NCBI RefSeq assembly: GCF_001418475.1
Contig: NZ_LIQX01000237.1
Span: forward strand, 1 to 48,100
DNA from: Streptomyces ossamyceticus
Lineage (GTDB): Bacteria; Actinomycetota; Actinomycetes; Streptomycetales; Streptomycetaceae
DNA length: 48,100 nucleotides
Direction: 5' to 3'
In this document: positions 35,497 to 44,418 of the stretch, in pieces
Position numbering within the stretch: the first letter of the stretch is position 1
How the letters are laid out: each line of letters begins with the position of its first letter
Program-made: the position numbers and the translations under genes
Notes under the pieces: generated by a model
Told to the model about the DNA's origin: nothing
What the model saw: the letters and a program-made list of their open reading frames with translations, nothing else
The model's database searches: none

Positions 35497-36141
35497 GTGC
35501 CTGAGACCCCGCACATCGTCAGCGATGTGATGACCCAGACGGTCGTGGCCGTGGGACGCGGCGCGCCGTTCAAGGAGATCGTGCGGACCATGGAGCAGTG
35601 GAAGATCAGTGCCATGCCGGTCCTGGAGGGCGAGGGCCGTGTCATCGGCGTCGTCTCCGAGGCCGACCTGCTGCCCAAGGAGGAGTTCCGCGACAGCGAC
35701 CCGAGCCTCTCCGAGCAACGCGGGCGCCTTTCCGACGTCGCCAAGGCCGGGGCAGTGACGGCGGAGCAGCTGATGACCACCCCGGCCATCACGGTCCACC
35801 CCGACGCGACCCTGGCACAGACGGCCAGGATCATGGCGGTCCGGCGCGTCAAGCGGCTGCCCGTGGTCGACGACATCGGCATGCTTCAGGGCATCGTCAG
35901 CCGCGCCGACCTGCTGAAGGTCTTCCTGCGCTCGGACGAGGAGATCGAGGAGGAGGTCCGCCGCACGGTGGTGTCGTACCTCTTCCCAGCCTTCAGCCAC
36001 GCCATCCACGTGAACGTGCACGAGGGGGTCGTCACACTCCGCGGGCACATCCACGACACCTCACTCATCTCGGTCGCCGTGCGCCTCGTGCGCGCCGTGG
36101 AGGGCGTCGTGGACGTCGAGCCACAGCTCACCGGCGAGTGA
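35497..36141 (+). CDS. CBS-pair and BON-domain protein
   Basis: The protein has 214 residues. Two CBS motifs (VSDVMTQTVVAVGRGAPFKE with VIGVVSEADLL; AEQLMTTPAITVHPDATLAQ with LQGIVSRADLL) occupy residues 8-150. A BON domain follows (NVHEGVVTLRGHI, residues about 165-210). CBS pairs bind adenosyl ligands, and BON suggests membrane or periplasm-like contact. GTG start with AGGAGG seven bases upstream. The CBS half resembles Hrp1-type hypoxia proteins of mycobacteria. Confidence 0.9.
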   Translation: MPETPHIVSDVMTQTVVAVGRGAPFKEIVRTMEQWKISAMPVLEGEGRVIGVVSEADLLPKEEFRDSDPSLSEQRGRLSDVAKAGAVTAEQLMTTPAITVHPDATLAQTARIMAVRRVKRLPVVDDIGMLQGIVSRADLLKVFLRSDEEIEEEVRRTVVSYLFPAFSHAIHVNVHEGVVTLRGHIHDTSLISVAVRLVRAVEGVVDVEPQLTGE

Positions 36142-36213
36142 GCCTCCCAGGTTCAGCGGGCTCGTGAGTCGGCGGCCCGCCGAGGTGGGGCCGCCGGCGG
36201 CGACCCGTGCGCG

Positions 36214-36540
36214 CTACTGATCGGCCGGAGTGATGCGTCTGCCCGTGAGGCGCGTGGGCCGGATCGACACCCACATCTCGCGTGCACCGCCCGCCCATGG
36301 CCCGGTGTGCGCGCGCCGGGCGAGCCCACGCACGGCGTCGGGCTCCGTGACGACGTTCGCGGGGCCGACTGCGAGCACACTCCAACCCTGGCTCAGCGCC
36401 TCGTCCACGTGGTCGGCCTCGAAGGCGACCTCCGTTCCGACAGCCGCCGCGGGCACGGAGTCGGGCGCGGTCCGAAAGACGATCGCGTCCTCCACGACCT
36501 CGTAGTTGACCGGGACGACCGCAGGAGCAGCGCGTGCCCG
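36214..36540 (-). pseudogene. Relic: PPOX-type flavoprotein, N terminus missing
   Basis: APAVVPVNYEVVEDAIVFRT, VGTEVAFEADHVDEALSQGW and SVLAVGPANVVTEPDAVRGL match the pyridoxamine 5'-phosphate-oxidase-like family used for FMN or F420/heme chemistry. Homology begins abruptly near 36540; the first strand (usually GRLVF) is absent and no start is near. It abuts a DUF1876 fragment head-to-head. Confidence 0.7.
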
Positions 36541-36565
36541 CCGCCACCTGAGAGGGCGGTCAGAC

Positions 36566-36770
36566 CTCTTCGAGGACGACGCCGGAACCACGAAGGTACG
36601 CGTGGTGCTGGACACCGGCACCACGGCGCTCACCGGCCACGGGACCGCGCGCTGCCACCCGGCGGACGCCGACGCGCCCGAGACCGGCGACGAGTTGGCG
36701 GCAGGCCGGGCCATGGAGGACCTCGCCGGACAGTTGCTGAACACAGCCGAGCGCGACATCGAGGTGCGGC
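36566..36770 (+). pseudogene. Relic: DUF1876 (Rv1738-like) protein, N terminus missing
   Basis: FEDDAGTTKVRVVLDTGTTA then LTGHGTARCHPADADAPETG and AMEDLAGQLL is the core of DUF1876 dsRBD-like proteins. The first strand and start codon are lost next to the PPOX relic, and the open frame continues without homology into the antisense of the next gene. Confidence 0.65.
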
Positions 36771-36783
36771 CTCGCCGTCCTCC

Positions 36784-38172
36784 TCACCTCGCTGCGGACC
36801 CGTGCGGTCCGGACACGGTTCGTTCTGGGGCCGAGGACCGTGCGTTTTCCGCTGTCTGTTCCTCGATGCGGCGCCGGACCCGGGCGGTGAGGGCGCTCAG
36901 CCGCTTGGAGGCCGTCGCCCGCGGCGCGACCGGCGCTCGGATCCGTCGGGCCGCCGACGGCAGCCGGCCGAGGTCCGCCGTGAATCGCTCCCGGCACTCG
37001 TCGAGCGTGGGCCGGGTGCCGGTGCGCTGCCCGCCCCGCATCACCGTCTCCAGCAAAGGTCCGCCACCCGCGGGTGGCTGCTCGTCGGCCAGGCCGATCA
37101 CGTCCGTGTATCCGGGGAGGCGAAACACCTGCTTGGGTCCGGGTGCCGTCACTTTCGCCGACGACAGCTTCATCACCGGGCGTCCCTCGTACTCCACCAT
37201 CTTGTACGCCGAGTCCAGATACGGTGCGTCGGCCGAGACCCCGACGCGGGTGCCGACGGCGTACGTGTCGATCGGCGCTCCCGAGCGGATCAGGTCGTCC
37301 AGCGCGTACTCGTCGAGACCGCCGCTGGCGACGATCCTCACCTCCGGCAGGCCCTCCTCGTCGAGGATCGACCGTGCCCGCACCGCCAGGGCCCCGAGGT
37401 CGCCGCTGTCCAGCCGCACGGCCGAGCCGGGCCCACGGTCCAGGTCCCGCAGCACGCGCGCGGCGACACGTACGCCCGCGTCGGTGTCGTAGGTGTCCAC
37501 CAGCAGGGTCACCGGCCCCGGGTGGGACCGTGCGAAAGCGCGGAAGGCGTCTTCCTCCCTGGTGAACGCCTCCACGAAGGAGTGGGCCATCGTGCCGACG
37601 GCGGGGATGCCCAGGGCGGTGGCCGCAGCCACGTTGCTGGTTCCGGCGAAACCCACCATCGCGCCGAGGCGGGCGGCCTGGAACCCGGCCTGGGGGCCGT
37701 GAGTCCGCCGCAGGGAGAAGTCCACGACCGGATGCCCCGCCGCCGCGAGGACGCACCGTGCGGCCTTCGAGGCGATGGTGCTCTGGTGACTGAGCTGGTT
37801 GACCACGTAAGTTTCGGCCAGCTGCGCCTGCGGCAGAGGCGCGGTCACCTCCAGCAGCGGCTCTCCCGCCAACACGATCCGTCCCTCCGGCACCGCCCGC
37901 ACGTCACCGGTGAACTCCAGGCCGAGCAGGAACTGGAGATCCCGCCGCGGTCGACGCACCGCGGACGCGAAGGCGTCGACGTCCTCTTGGCCGACGCGAA
38001 GTCCTGACAGATAGTCCAGGACCGACTCCAGCCCCGCGGCGACCAGGAAGCCGCGCTCGGGCGGCAGGTCGCGGACGAAGAGGCTGAACGTCGCGGGGCC
38101 GGTCATTCCCTCCCGGAGGTAGGACATGACCATAGTCACTTCGTACAGGTCGGTGGTCGTCACGTCGGACAT
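36784..38172 (-). CDS. pncB: Nicotinate phosphoribosyltransferase
   Basis: The protein has 462 residues. It makes nicotinate mononucleotide from nicotinate and PRPP in the NAD salvage pathway. Family marks: TTDLYEVTMVMSYL at the N terminus, VVDFSLRRTHGPQAG (the His region that is phosphorylated in the family), MAHSFVEAFTREEDAF, LLVDTYDT, VRLDSGDLGALAVRAR and FVASGG-type (IVASGGLDEYALDDL). The start at 38172 has GGAGG. The placement among universal stress genes recalls the DosR-controlled PncB2 of mycobacteria, suggesting NAD supply in dormancy. Confidence 0.92.
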   Translation of the reverse strand: MSDVTTTDLYEVTMVMSYLREGMTGPATFSLFVRDLPPERGFLVAAGLESVLDYLSGLRVGQEDVDAFASAVRRPRRDLQFLLGLEFTGDVRAVPEGRIVLAGEPLLEVTAPLPQAQLAETYVVNQLSHQSTIASKAARCVLAAAGHPVVDFSLRRTHGPQAGFQAARLGAMVGFAGTSNVAAATALGIPAVGTMAHSFVEAFTREEDAFRAFARSHPGPVTLLVDTYDTDAGVRVAARVLRDLDRGPGSAVRLDSGDLGALAVRARSILDEEGLPEVRIVASGGLDEYALDDLIRSGAPIDTYAVGTRVGVSADAPYLDSAYKMVEYEGRPVMKLSSAKVTAPGPKQVFRLPGYTDVIGLADEQPPAGGGPLLETVMRGGQRTGTRPTLDECRERFTADLGRLPSAARRIRAPVAPRATASKRLSALTARVRRRIEEQTAENARSSAPERTVSGPHGSAAR

Positions 38173-38212
38173 CGGCGTCGCCTCCTCGGCTCCCGTCCGG
38201 GCTTCCTGCCTG

Positions 38213-38818
38213 TCACCGGCGAAAGCGCGCGGACCACAGGGGCTCGACCACGTTCCACTCGGCGTCCCACTGTGCGTACCTTCTCCGGTCCAGCACATGG
38301 CGCATGCCTGCCCGCGCCGCGTAGAACCCGGCGCCCACACCGATCGCGGTCATCCCGCCCACGAACCAGCCGGTGGTCGTCGCGTTGAGCTCACTCATCG
38401 GCGGACTGGTGAGGCCGCCGCCCCGGTCCACCCACACCCGCACGGGGGCGCCCTTCGGCGTTTCTGACTTCACGAGGGTCGTCCCCGTCCGCACTGTGCC
38501 GTTGTCGTCGGTCCAGCGGACCTGCGCCCGGCGCTTCCCATCTGTGGCGACACCCTTGACATTCGTGGTCAGTCGGGCGGTGACCTCGTGCCGATCCGCC
38601 GACTGGGCATGCACGGTGCGCATCGACGACTCGTACGCCGTCAGCCCCGCGCTGAGCGCGGCCATCGGCAGGCCGAGGAAGAGGACCAGCGTCAGCAAGC
38701 CGCGGAACCAGGACTCGAACCTGTCGGACGTACGTCGCAGAGGGTTCGCCCCCTTCGACGCGTGCTCCGGGCGCGGCGGCAGCGGACCGGACGCTTGCGG
38801 CGAGTTCTGTGTACTCAT
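38213..38818 (-). CDS. Rv1733c-like membrane protein
   Basis: The 201-residue protein has two membrane helices (LLTLVLFLGLPMAALSAGLT; GWFVGGMTAIGVGAGFYAARA) around a soluble domain (EVTARLTTNVKGVATD, VRWTDDNGTVRTGTTLV, VWVDRGGGLTSPP). This is the layout and sequence style of Rv1733c, a DosR-regulon protein. GGAGG before the ATG at 38818. Function unknown; the 40-bp gap to pncB suggests an operon. Confidence 0.82.
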   Translation of the reverse strand: MSTQNSPQASGPLPPRPEHASKGANPLRRTSDRFESWFRGLLTLVLFLGLPMAALSAGLTAYESSMRTVHAQSADRHEVTARLTTNVKGVATDGKRRAQVRWTDDNGTVRTGTTLVKSETPKGAPVRVWVDRGGGLTSPPMSELNATTTGWFVGGMTAIGVGAGFYAARAGMRHVLDRRRYAQWDAEWNVVEPLWSARFRR

Positions 38819-38895
38819 GACTCGGCCTCCACCAGGTCGCCGGCCAGTTCCTCCGCCACTTGTCCCACCATGGAACGGCAGCGGCCTGCGGTCAC

Positions 38896-38911
38896 AGGGC
38901 CGAAGGTCCTT
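38896..38911. promoter_or_regulatory. Candidate DosR/OsdR-type binding site
   Basis: AGGGCCGAAGGTCCTT is an imperfect palindrome with GGGCC and GTCC(T) halves separated by four bases, close to the GGGAC-N4-GTCCC core of the DosR box. It lies about 80 bp upstream of the Rv1733c-like start. This is a by-eye match to a remembered consensus. Confidence 0.35.
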
Positions 38912-38975
38912 GCGGGGACGACGTCCGGCCTCGCAGCAGCCGACCGTCCGACGTGGTTCGTCTCCGCCGGTCCGG

Positions 38976-39797
38976 TCACATCCGGGGAACGACCGCGACC
39001 GGACATGGCGCGTGATGCAGTACCGCATGGTTGATCAATCCCAGTTGCAGGCCCAGGTGCCCCTGCCGTCTGCGGGCGCCGACGACCAGCAGGTCCGCCT
39101 CGGAGGCCGCCTCCAGCAGCGCCTGGCGTGCAGGTCCCTCGATCACCCGTCGGCTCACCGAGGCGTCGCGGTACTGCTCCGACGCGTCCCGCAGGGCGTC
39201 GTCCAGCACCTGCGCCGGCGGACGCCGATGGTCCTCCAGGGCATACCGCGAGGGGGCTTGAGATGTGGTGAGAGCACCGAACGGTGCGCTCCAGGCGTGC
39301 ACCGCCACCAGCCGGCAGTGCCGCACATGGGCCTCGCGGAACGCGAACCGCACGGCCGTGCTGCTGCCCTCTCCCTCCTCGACGCCGACGACGACGCTCC
39401 CGAACCGGTCGTCCCGGTGCTCTGCCGCGCCGCGCACCACGACGACCGGGCAGTCCGCTCGTGCCGCCACTGCCAGGCTGACCGAGCCCAGGAGCATCCC
39501 GGCGAGGTCACCCAGCCCTCTGGACCCGAGCACCAGCGCGAAGGCGTTGCGCCCTTTGTCGACCAGGGCGGCGGTGGCGTCCCCCTGCAGCACCTCGCTC
39601 GACAGCCGCACCTCGGGAGCACACGCCCTGACGCGTTGCGAAGCGGAGTCGATCACGTCGGGCGCCTCGCGGTCCCGCGCCGCCGCGTGCAGGAGATGGA
39701 GCGGCACACCGTGCCGGGCGGCTTCGCCGACGGCCCAGTCGACCGCCTCCAGGCTCCCCGCGGACCCGTCGATGCCGACCACCAGGGGAATCGTCAC
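38976..39797 (-). CDS. Universal stress protein, tandem UspA domains (2)
   Basis: The protein has about 273 residues with two Usp domains: LVVGIDGSAGSLEAVDWAVG / GSRGLGDLAGMLLGSVSLAV, and SVVVGVEEGEGSSTAVRFAF / VVGARRRQGHLGLQLGLINH. The first domain keeps the ATP motif; the second is altered at the last Gly-Ser. The GTG at 39797 is preferred because GAGGAG sits 9-10 nt upstream; the ATG at 39806 touches that site. It is divergent from the next universal stress gene across about 200 bp. Confidence 0.88.
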   Translation of the reverse strand: MTIPLVVGIDGSAGSLEAVDWAVGEAARHGVPLHLLHAAARDREAPDVIDSASQRVRACAPEVRLSSEVLQGDATAALVDKGRNAFALVLGSRGLGDLAGMLLGSVSLAVAARADCPVVVVRGAAEHRDDRFGSVVVGVEEGEGSSTAVRFAFREAHVRHCRLVAVHAWSAPFGALTTSQAPSRYALEDHRRPPAQVLDDALRDASEQYRDASVSRRVIEGPARQALLEAASEADLLVVGARRRQGHLGLQLGLINHAVLHHAPCPVAVVPRM

Positions 39798-40004
39798 CGC
39801 CCCCATCTCCTCTCGGACGGATCCCGCCTCTCCGGCTCCCCTCCTCCGGTCCGCATGCGCCGTGGAGAGGATTGGGGTACTCCTCGAATGAGCGAACCCG
39901 CCACGCCCGGCATGCCGGCGGCGTACGGACCATCCACACCGTGGGACTCGTTCACCGTCATCCACCCGTCATCTCCAGCTTCGTACGAGACGGAGGCCGC
40001 CGCC

Positions 40005-40874
40005 ATGCAACCGGTCGTCACCGTGGGCCTGGACGGCTCACCGGAGAGTCTCGCCGCTGCCCACTGGGCCGCCGACGAGGCCGAGAAGCGCAAGCTCACC
40101 CTCCGGCTGCTGCACGCCTGGCCGATGCTGGCACCGGAACCGACCCACGTTCCCTCTGAGATCGATCAGAACCAGGGGGCGAGACGTCTCGTCCACACCG
40201 CGCAGGCAGAACTCCAGGCACGCCACCCGGGCCTGTCCATCGTCGGGAACCTGGTCGCCGACGATGCCCAGAACGCCTTGCTCCAAACGGCGTCGGAATC
40301 CGACATGCTCGTACTCGGTTCGCGGGGGCTGGAGCCCGCCGAGAGTTACTTCCTCGGCGACGTGAGCATGCCCGTCGTGGCACGGGCGGAGCGGCCGGTG
40401 GTACTGGTCCGCGCCCGGACCGGCGGGGAAGGGCCGGGCCCGGCGTCCACGGATCGCGTGGTCGTGGCCCTGAGCCTGCACGGTTCCTCCGACGACCTGC
40501 TCGACTTCGCCTTCCACACCGCTGCCGCCCGAGGCGCTTCCCTCCACGCCATGCACGGCCGAAGAGTGCCACTCCACGCACGCGTGCCCTGGGGTGCGGA
40601 CCACTACGGCACCGAGGAGACCGCGCGAGACGCGCTGAGGGAGCTGCGCAAGGCACTCCGCCCCTGGCGCGAGAAGTACCCGCAGGTGGACGTGGACGAC
40701 GGCGTCCGTCTCGAGAGTCCCGCCATGGCCGTGGTACGGGCCGCCGAAGGCGCCGCGCTGCTGGTCGTCGGTCGGCGCCGACACCGTCCTGGTCTGCCAC
40801 CTCACCTGGGTCCCGTGGCACAGGCCGCCATTCATCACGGGCGCTGCCCCGTCGCCGTGGTTCCTCATGGCTGA
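40005..40874 (+). CDS. Universal stress protein, tandem UspA domains (3)
   Basis: The protein has 289 residues. Domain 1 starts VVTVGLDGSPESLAAAHWAA and contains LVLGSRGLEPAESYFLGDVS, where the usual glycine-rich ATP loop is less canonical. Domain 2 is RVVVALSLHGSSDDLLDFAF ... LLVVGRRRHRPGLPPHLGPV, which also departs from G-x9-G(S/T). ATP binding may be weak. ATG at 40005 with GGAGG eight bases before. It overlaps the downstream kinase gene by 8 bp, so the two are coupled. Confidence 0.88.
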   Translation: MQPVVTVGLDGSPESLAAAHWAADEAEKRKLTLRLLHAWPMLAPEPTHVPSEIDQNQGARRLVHTAQAELQARHPGLSIVGNLVADDAQNALLQTASESDMLVLGSRGLEPAESYFLGDVSMPVVARAERPVVLVRARTGGEGPGPASTDRVVVALSLHGSSDDLLDFAFHTAAARGASLHAMHGRRVPLHARVPWGADHYGTEETARDALRELRKALRPWREKYPQVDVDDGVRLESPAMAVVRAAEGAALLVVGRRRHRPGLPPHLGPVAQAAIHHGRCPVAVVPHG

Positions 40875-42381
40875 GGCCGACGGCGGGCCGGTGCCGCGCG
40901 CGGAGGTGTGCGAGACCCACACCGCGATCGTGTTCTTCGTCGGCGACCGCGCCTACAAGCTGAAGAAGCCGGTGGATCTGGGATTCCTGGACTACACGAC
41001 GGTGACGGCCCGCCGGGCCGCGTGCGAACGCGAAGTCGCTCTCAACCGCCGCTTCGCCCCCGACGTCTATCTGGGTGTGGGTGAGGTCCACAGCCCCGAC
41101 GCGCAGGTGCCCGAACCGCTCGTGGTGATGCGCCGGATGCCCGCGGACCGCCGCCTTTCCCAGCTGGTACGGGAAGGGGTCGCCGTCGACGACGTCCTGC
41201 GGGCCGTCGCCCGGCATCTCGCTGCGTGGCATGCGGACGCGCCCCGGAGCCGGGAGGTGGACGAGCAAGGCACACGGGACGCTCTGTCCTCCCGCTGGGA
41301 GGCCAGTTTTCAGCAGGTCCGCGCGTTGGCCGACGACGACGTCGTGCCGGACGGGGTGGCGGAGGTGGAGCGGCTGGTACGCCGCTACCTCGCCGGCCGC
41401 AAGCGGTTGTTCGACTCCCGTATCGAGCAGGGGCGGGTGGTCGACGGCCACGGCGATCTGCTCGCCGAGGACGTCTTCTGCCTCGACGACGGGCCCCGTG
41501 TCCTGGACTGCCTGGAGTTCGACGACCGCCTTCGCCATGTCGACGGCCTCGACGACGCCGCGTTCCTCGCCATGGATCTGGAACGACTCGGCGCCCATCA
41601 GGCGGCGGCGTACTTCCTCGCCCAGTACGGCGAGTACTCCGGCGACCCCGCACCGCCGTCCCTGTGGCACCACTATGTCGCCTACCGCGCCTTCGTCCGC
41701 GCCAAGGTCTCCCTGATCCAGGCGCGCCAGGGGGCGCCTGGCGCGGAGGCCGCGTCGCGGCGGCTGATCGCGATGGCGCTGCGCCACCTGCGTACCTCCG
41801 CCGTCGGCCTGACGCTCGTCGGCGGACTGCCCGGCAGCGGGAAGTCCACCCTCTCCGGAGCGCTGGCCGACCGGCTGGGGGTCACTCTGCTCAGCAGCGA
41901 CCGCCTCCGCAAGGAACTGGCGGGGATCCCGGCTGAGCAGTCCGCGGCGGCCGGCTACGGCGAGGGCCTGTACACGCCGGAGTGGACGGCCAGAACCTAC
42001 GCCGCTCTGCTCGACCGTGCGTACGCCCTGCTGTCCTCCGGTGAGTCCGTCGTCCTGGATGCCACCTGGTCGGACGAGGCACAGCGCGAAGCGGCTCTGC
42101 GCATGGCCGAACGCGCCGGCGCCGATCTGCTGGCCCTGCACTGCCACGTGCCGGGCGACGTGTCAGCGGCTCGCCTGAGCACGCGCGCTCCCGGAGCGTC
42201 CGACGCCGACCTCGGCATCGCCACCACCATGGCGGCCAGGGAACAGCCGTGGCCCGAGGCCGTCACGGTCGACACCAGTGGCACGTTGGAGGCCGCGGTC
42301 GCCCAGGCACTGGCCGCCGTACGACCATGGGGCACCGGCCAGGCACCGGTCTTCCGCCGCCCCTACATGGAGCCGGACTAG
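40867..42381 (+). CDS. APH-like/P-loop kinase (Rv2004c-type)
   Basis: The protein has 504 residues. The N-terminal half is an aminoglycoside-phosphotransferase-like fold (FVGDRAYKLKKPVDLGFLDY, EVALNRRFAPDVYLGVGEV, VVDGHGDLLAEDVF as Brenner-type motif, CLEFDDRLRHVDGLDDAAFL). The C-terminal half is an AAA_33-type P-loop domain (LVGGLPGSGKSTLSGALADR, about residue 316-335; VVLDATWSDEAQREAALRMA). The arrangement and length match Rv2004c, whose neighbour is also a universal stress protein. The phosphorylated substrate is not known. It overlaps the stress gene upstream by 8 bp. Confidence 0.85.
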   Translation: MAEADGGPVPRAEVCETHTAIVFFVGDRAYKLKKPVDLGFLDYTTVTARRAACEREVALNRRFAPDVYLGVGEVHSPDAQVPEPLVVMRRMPADRRLSQLVREGVAVDDVLRAVARHLAAWHADAPRSREVDEQGTRDALSSRWEASFQQVRALADDDVVPDGVAEVERLVRRYLAGRKRLFDSRIEQGRVVDGHGDLLAEDVFCLDDGPRVLDCLEFDDRLRHVDGLDDAAFLAMDLERLGAHQAAAYFLAQYGEYSGDPAPPSLWHHYVAYRAFVRAKVSLIQARQGAPGAEAASRRLIAMALRHLRTSAVGLTLVGGLPGSGKSTLSGALADRLGVTLLSSDRLRKELAGIPAEQSAAAGYGEGLYTPEWTARTYAALLDRAYALLSSGESVVLDATWSDEAQREAALRMAERAGADLLALHCHVPGDVSAARLSTRAPGASDADLGIATTMAAREQPWPEAVTVDTSGTLEAAVAQALAAVRPWGTGQAPVFRRPYMEPD

Positions 42382-42395
42382 ACGACCCGCTGTCC

Positions 42396-42419
42396 CGCCT
42401 CCGCCTCCGCCTCCGCCTC
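42396..42419. repeat. CGCCTC hexamer repeat
   Basis: Four head-to-tail copies just after the kinase stop, at the edge of the V/A-ATP synthase relic. No function seen. Confidence 0.8.
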
Positions 42420-42497
42420 CGCCGGCAGGGAGTGGATGACCATGCGCGCCCTCGTCTGGCCCCGGGCCCGGTGGGCCAGGCGGCGCTGATCCCCCCG

Positions 42498-42703
42498 ACC
42501 GCCGCTGCCTGGACCACGAGGAGGCGTTGCCGCGGGACTTCGCCGACCAGCGCAGCGACGAACCGCCCGCCCTCGACACCTCGCTGGAACGGGGCTGGCG
42601 GGCGCAGCTCACCCTGACCCGCAGCCAGCTCTCCATACTCCCCGTCCCCCTCCTCGACGCCCACGGGGCCAAGGACGCCACGGACACGGCGGCGTCCCGA
42701 TGA
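42498..42703 (+). pseudogene. Relic: V/A-type ATP synthase subunit B, C terminus
   Basis: The frame reads DRRCLDHEEALPRDFADQRS, LDTSLERGWRAQLTLTRSQL and SILPVPLLDAH, the closing segment of V/A-type ATP synthase subunit B (…ESLELGW…LP…L…IP…). Everything upstream, including the nucleotide-binding domain, is gone. Its TGA overlaps the ATG of the subunit D relic (ATGA), the expected B-D gene junction. Confidence 0.6.
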
Positions 42704-43289
42704 CCAGCGCCCGCCGTACGCCGCCCGGCCGTGCGGGGCGCCAGCGCCCAGGGCGCGGTCTTGATGCCGCCGAGCGCGGAGCCGATCTGCTGGAGCAGAA
42801 GCTGCGCATCCCGCGCTCCGAGCACCAGCGGCTGCCGCGTGCGCGGGAGGCAGCCGAGCGCGACCGCGACTGACGGGACCTGCTGGTTGAGGCCGAGAGC
42901 CGGCTGCTGCGCGGACTGCTCCTGGGAACAGGCCCTCGACTCGGCCGCCGTGGGCATCCGCGCCGCCGGGGTCACGGTGCACTGGACCACCTCCATGGGG
43001 GTACGCCATCCGGCGACGGTCTCCACGTCGGTACCGTGCCGTACGCACCGCCGCCGAGTACGTGGCCGCCCACGCCGCCGAGTTGGTGGGCGCCGAAGTC
43101 GTCGGCACACGCCACCGGGCCCGTGCTCTGCGGCGTCACTGGATCCCCCGCCTGCGTGAGGCGCTCGACTGGAGCGACCTGGCCTTGGAGCAGGCGGAAC
43201 ACGAGGACGGCGTCCGGCGGCGCTGGGCTGCGCGGCTCAGTCCTGAGGCGGCGGAGCGTGGCGGAGGGGAACCTGAGGGTGAGAGGTGA
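42700..43289 (+). pseudogene. Relic: V/A-type ATP synthase subunit D, several frameshifts
   Basis: Homology is spread over three frames. Frame one runs from 42700: TPPGRAGRQRPGRGLDAAER, GADLLEQKLRIPRSEHQRL, then a TGA near 42871. A second frame gives ALDSAAVGIRAAGVTVHWTT and SMGVRHPATVS. A third (from about 43040) gives AAHAAELVGAEVVGTRHRAR, RRHWIPRLREALDWSDLALE and QAEHEDGVRRRWA. These are the N-terminal, central and C-terminal coiled-coil parts of subunit D, the rotor stalk. One stop and at least two frameshifts make it non-functional. Confidence 0.7.
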
Positions 43290-43313
43290 CGGCATCGATC
43301 CGAAGGAGGCATC

Positions 43314-44201
43314 GTGAGCGGTCTCGTGGTCGTGGGCGCGGACGGTTCGGCGTCGAGTCTTGCCGCGGTGGAGGTGGCCGCGCGGGAGGCGCGGTCGCGC
43401 GGGGCGGGGCTTCGGGTGGTGCATGCGTTCGTGTGGCCGGCGATGCATGTGCCGTTGGGGTCGTCGCCGCTGGGACCGCCGGAGGGCGGGCTGCGGAACA
43501 TGGTCGATCGCCTGGTGGCCGAAGCGGTCGAACGGGCGCGGGCGGTGGCGCCGGACATCGAGGTCGGTCATGTCGTGGTCCATGGTGAGCCGTTGACGGC
43601 TCTGGAGGCGCAGTCGCGTGCCGCTGAGCTGGTGGTGGTCGGGTCCCGGGGCATGGGCGGGTTCGTCGGGCTGCTGGTGGGGTCGACGGCGGTGCATCTG
43701 GCGGCGCACGGCCGTTGTCCGGTACTGGTCGTGCGCGAGCAGCCGCACGCCGACGGTCCGATCGTGCTGGGCGTCGACGGCTCGGTCGCGGGGCGGGAGG
43801 CCGTGGATTTCGCCTTCGCCGAGGCCGCCCTGCGAAACGCGCCGTTGGTGGCCCTGCGCACCTGGACCACGTGGAACGCGCCGATGCTCGCCCCGCAGGA
43901 TCCGTCCGAGCCGTTCGCGAACCCGCCCGGGGCACTGGCCGAGGAGGAGGAGCGGCAGCTGGCCGAGGCGCTCGCCGGCCGTCAGGAACGCTACCCCGGT
44001 GTGGTGGTGGAGCACCGGGTGGTGCACGGCGGGGCGCGGGAGGCGTTGATCGAGGCGAGCCGCTCCGCTCAACTGCTGGTGGTCGGTGCGCGGGGGCGCG
44101 GTGGTTTCGCCGGGTTGCTTCTGGGCTCGGTCAGCCAGGCCCTGTTGCATCACGCGCAGTGTCCGGTCGCGGTGGTGCGGGGAGAGGAAGGGCGCCGCTG
44201 A
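43314..44201 (+). CDS. Universal stress protein, tandem UspA domains (4)
   Basis: The protein has 295 residues with two canonical Usp domains: LVVVGADGSASSLAAVEVAA / LVVVGSRGMGGFVGLLVGST, and IVLGVDGSVAGREAVDFAFA / LLVVGARGRGGFAGLLLGSV. Both keep the ATP motif G-2X-G-9X-G(S/T), unlike the other three stress proteins in the window. GTG start with AAGGAGG upstream. It directly follows the ATP synthase relic and is divergent in codon use from none of its neighbours. Confidence 0.92.
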   Translation: MSGLVVVGADGSASSLAAVEVAAREARSRGAGLRVVHAFVWPAMHVPLGSSPLGPPEGGLRNMVDRLVAEAVERARAVAPDIEVGHVVVHGEPLTALEAQSRAAELVVVGSRGMGGFVGLLVGSTAVHLAAHGRCPVLVVREQPHADGPIVLGVDGSVAGREAVDFAFAEAALRNAPLVALRTWTTWNAPMLAPQDPSEPFANPPGALAEEEERQLAEALAGRQERYPGVVVEHRVVHGGAREALIEASRSAQLLVVGARGRGGFAGLLLGSVSQALLHHAQCPVAVVRGEEGRR

Positions 44202-44277
44202 GGGCTCTGTCGCGTGGCCCGGCACCCGGCCCCGCCATACTGGCGGCCCAGCCTGGCGTGCCCGCCGTGGGGGCGGT

Positions 44278-44418
44278 TCACTGGAACGCCGCGTGGATCT
44301 CCTGTTCGGTCGCGGAACGGGAAACGAGCAGGAGCTCGTCCCCCGCCCGCAGGCGGATCGCCGGATCCGGCACGGTGGGCTGTCCGTCACGGACGATCGT
44401 CGCGACAACCGTCCCCAT
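44278..44418 (-). pseudogene. Relic: RCK_C (TrkA-C) domain of a cation antiporter
   Basis: GTVVATIVRDGQPTVPDPAI then RLRAGDELLLVSRSATEQEI to the stop is a complete RCK_C tail as found at the end of CPA2-type cation/H+ antiporters and TrkA. It is fused in frame at its N side to a P-type ATPase fragment, so the original transporter is lost. Confidence 0.65.
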
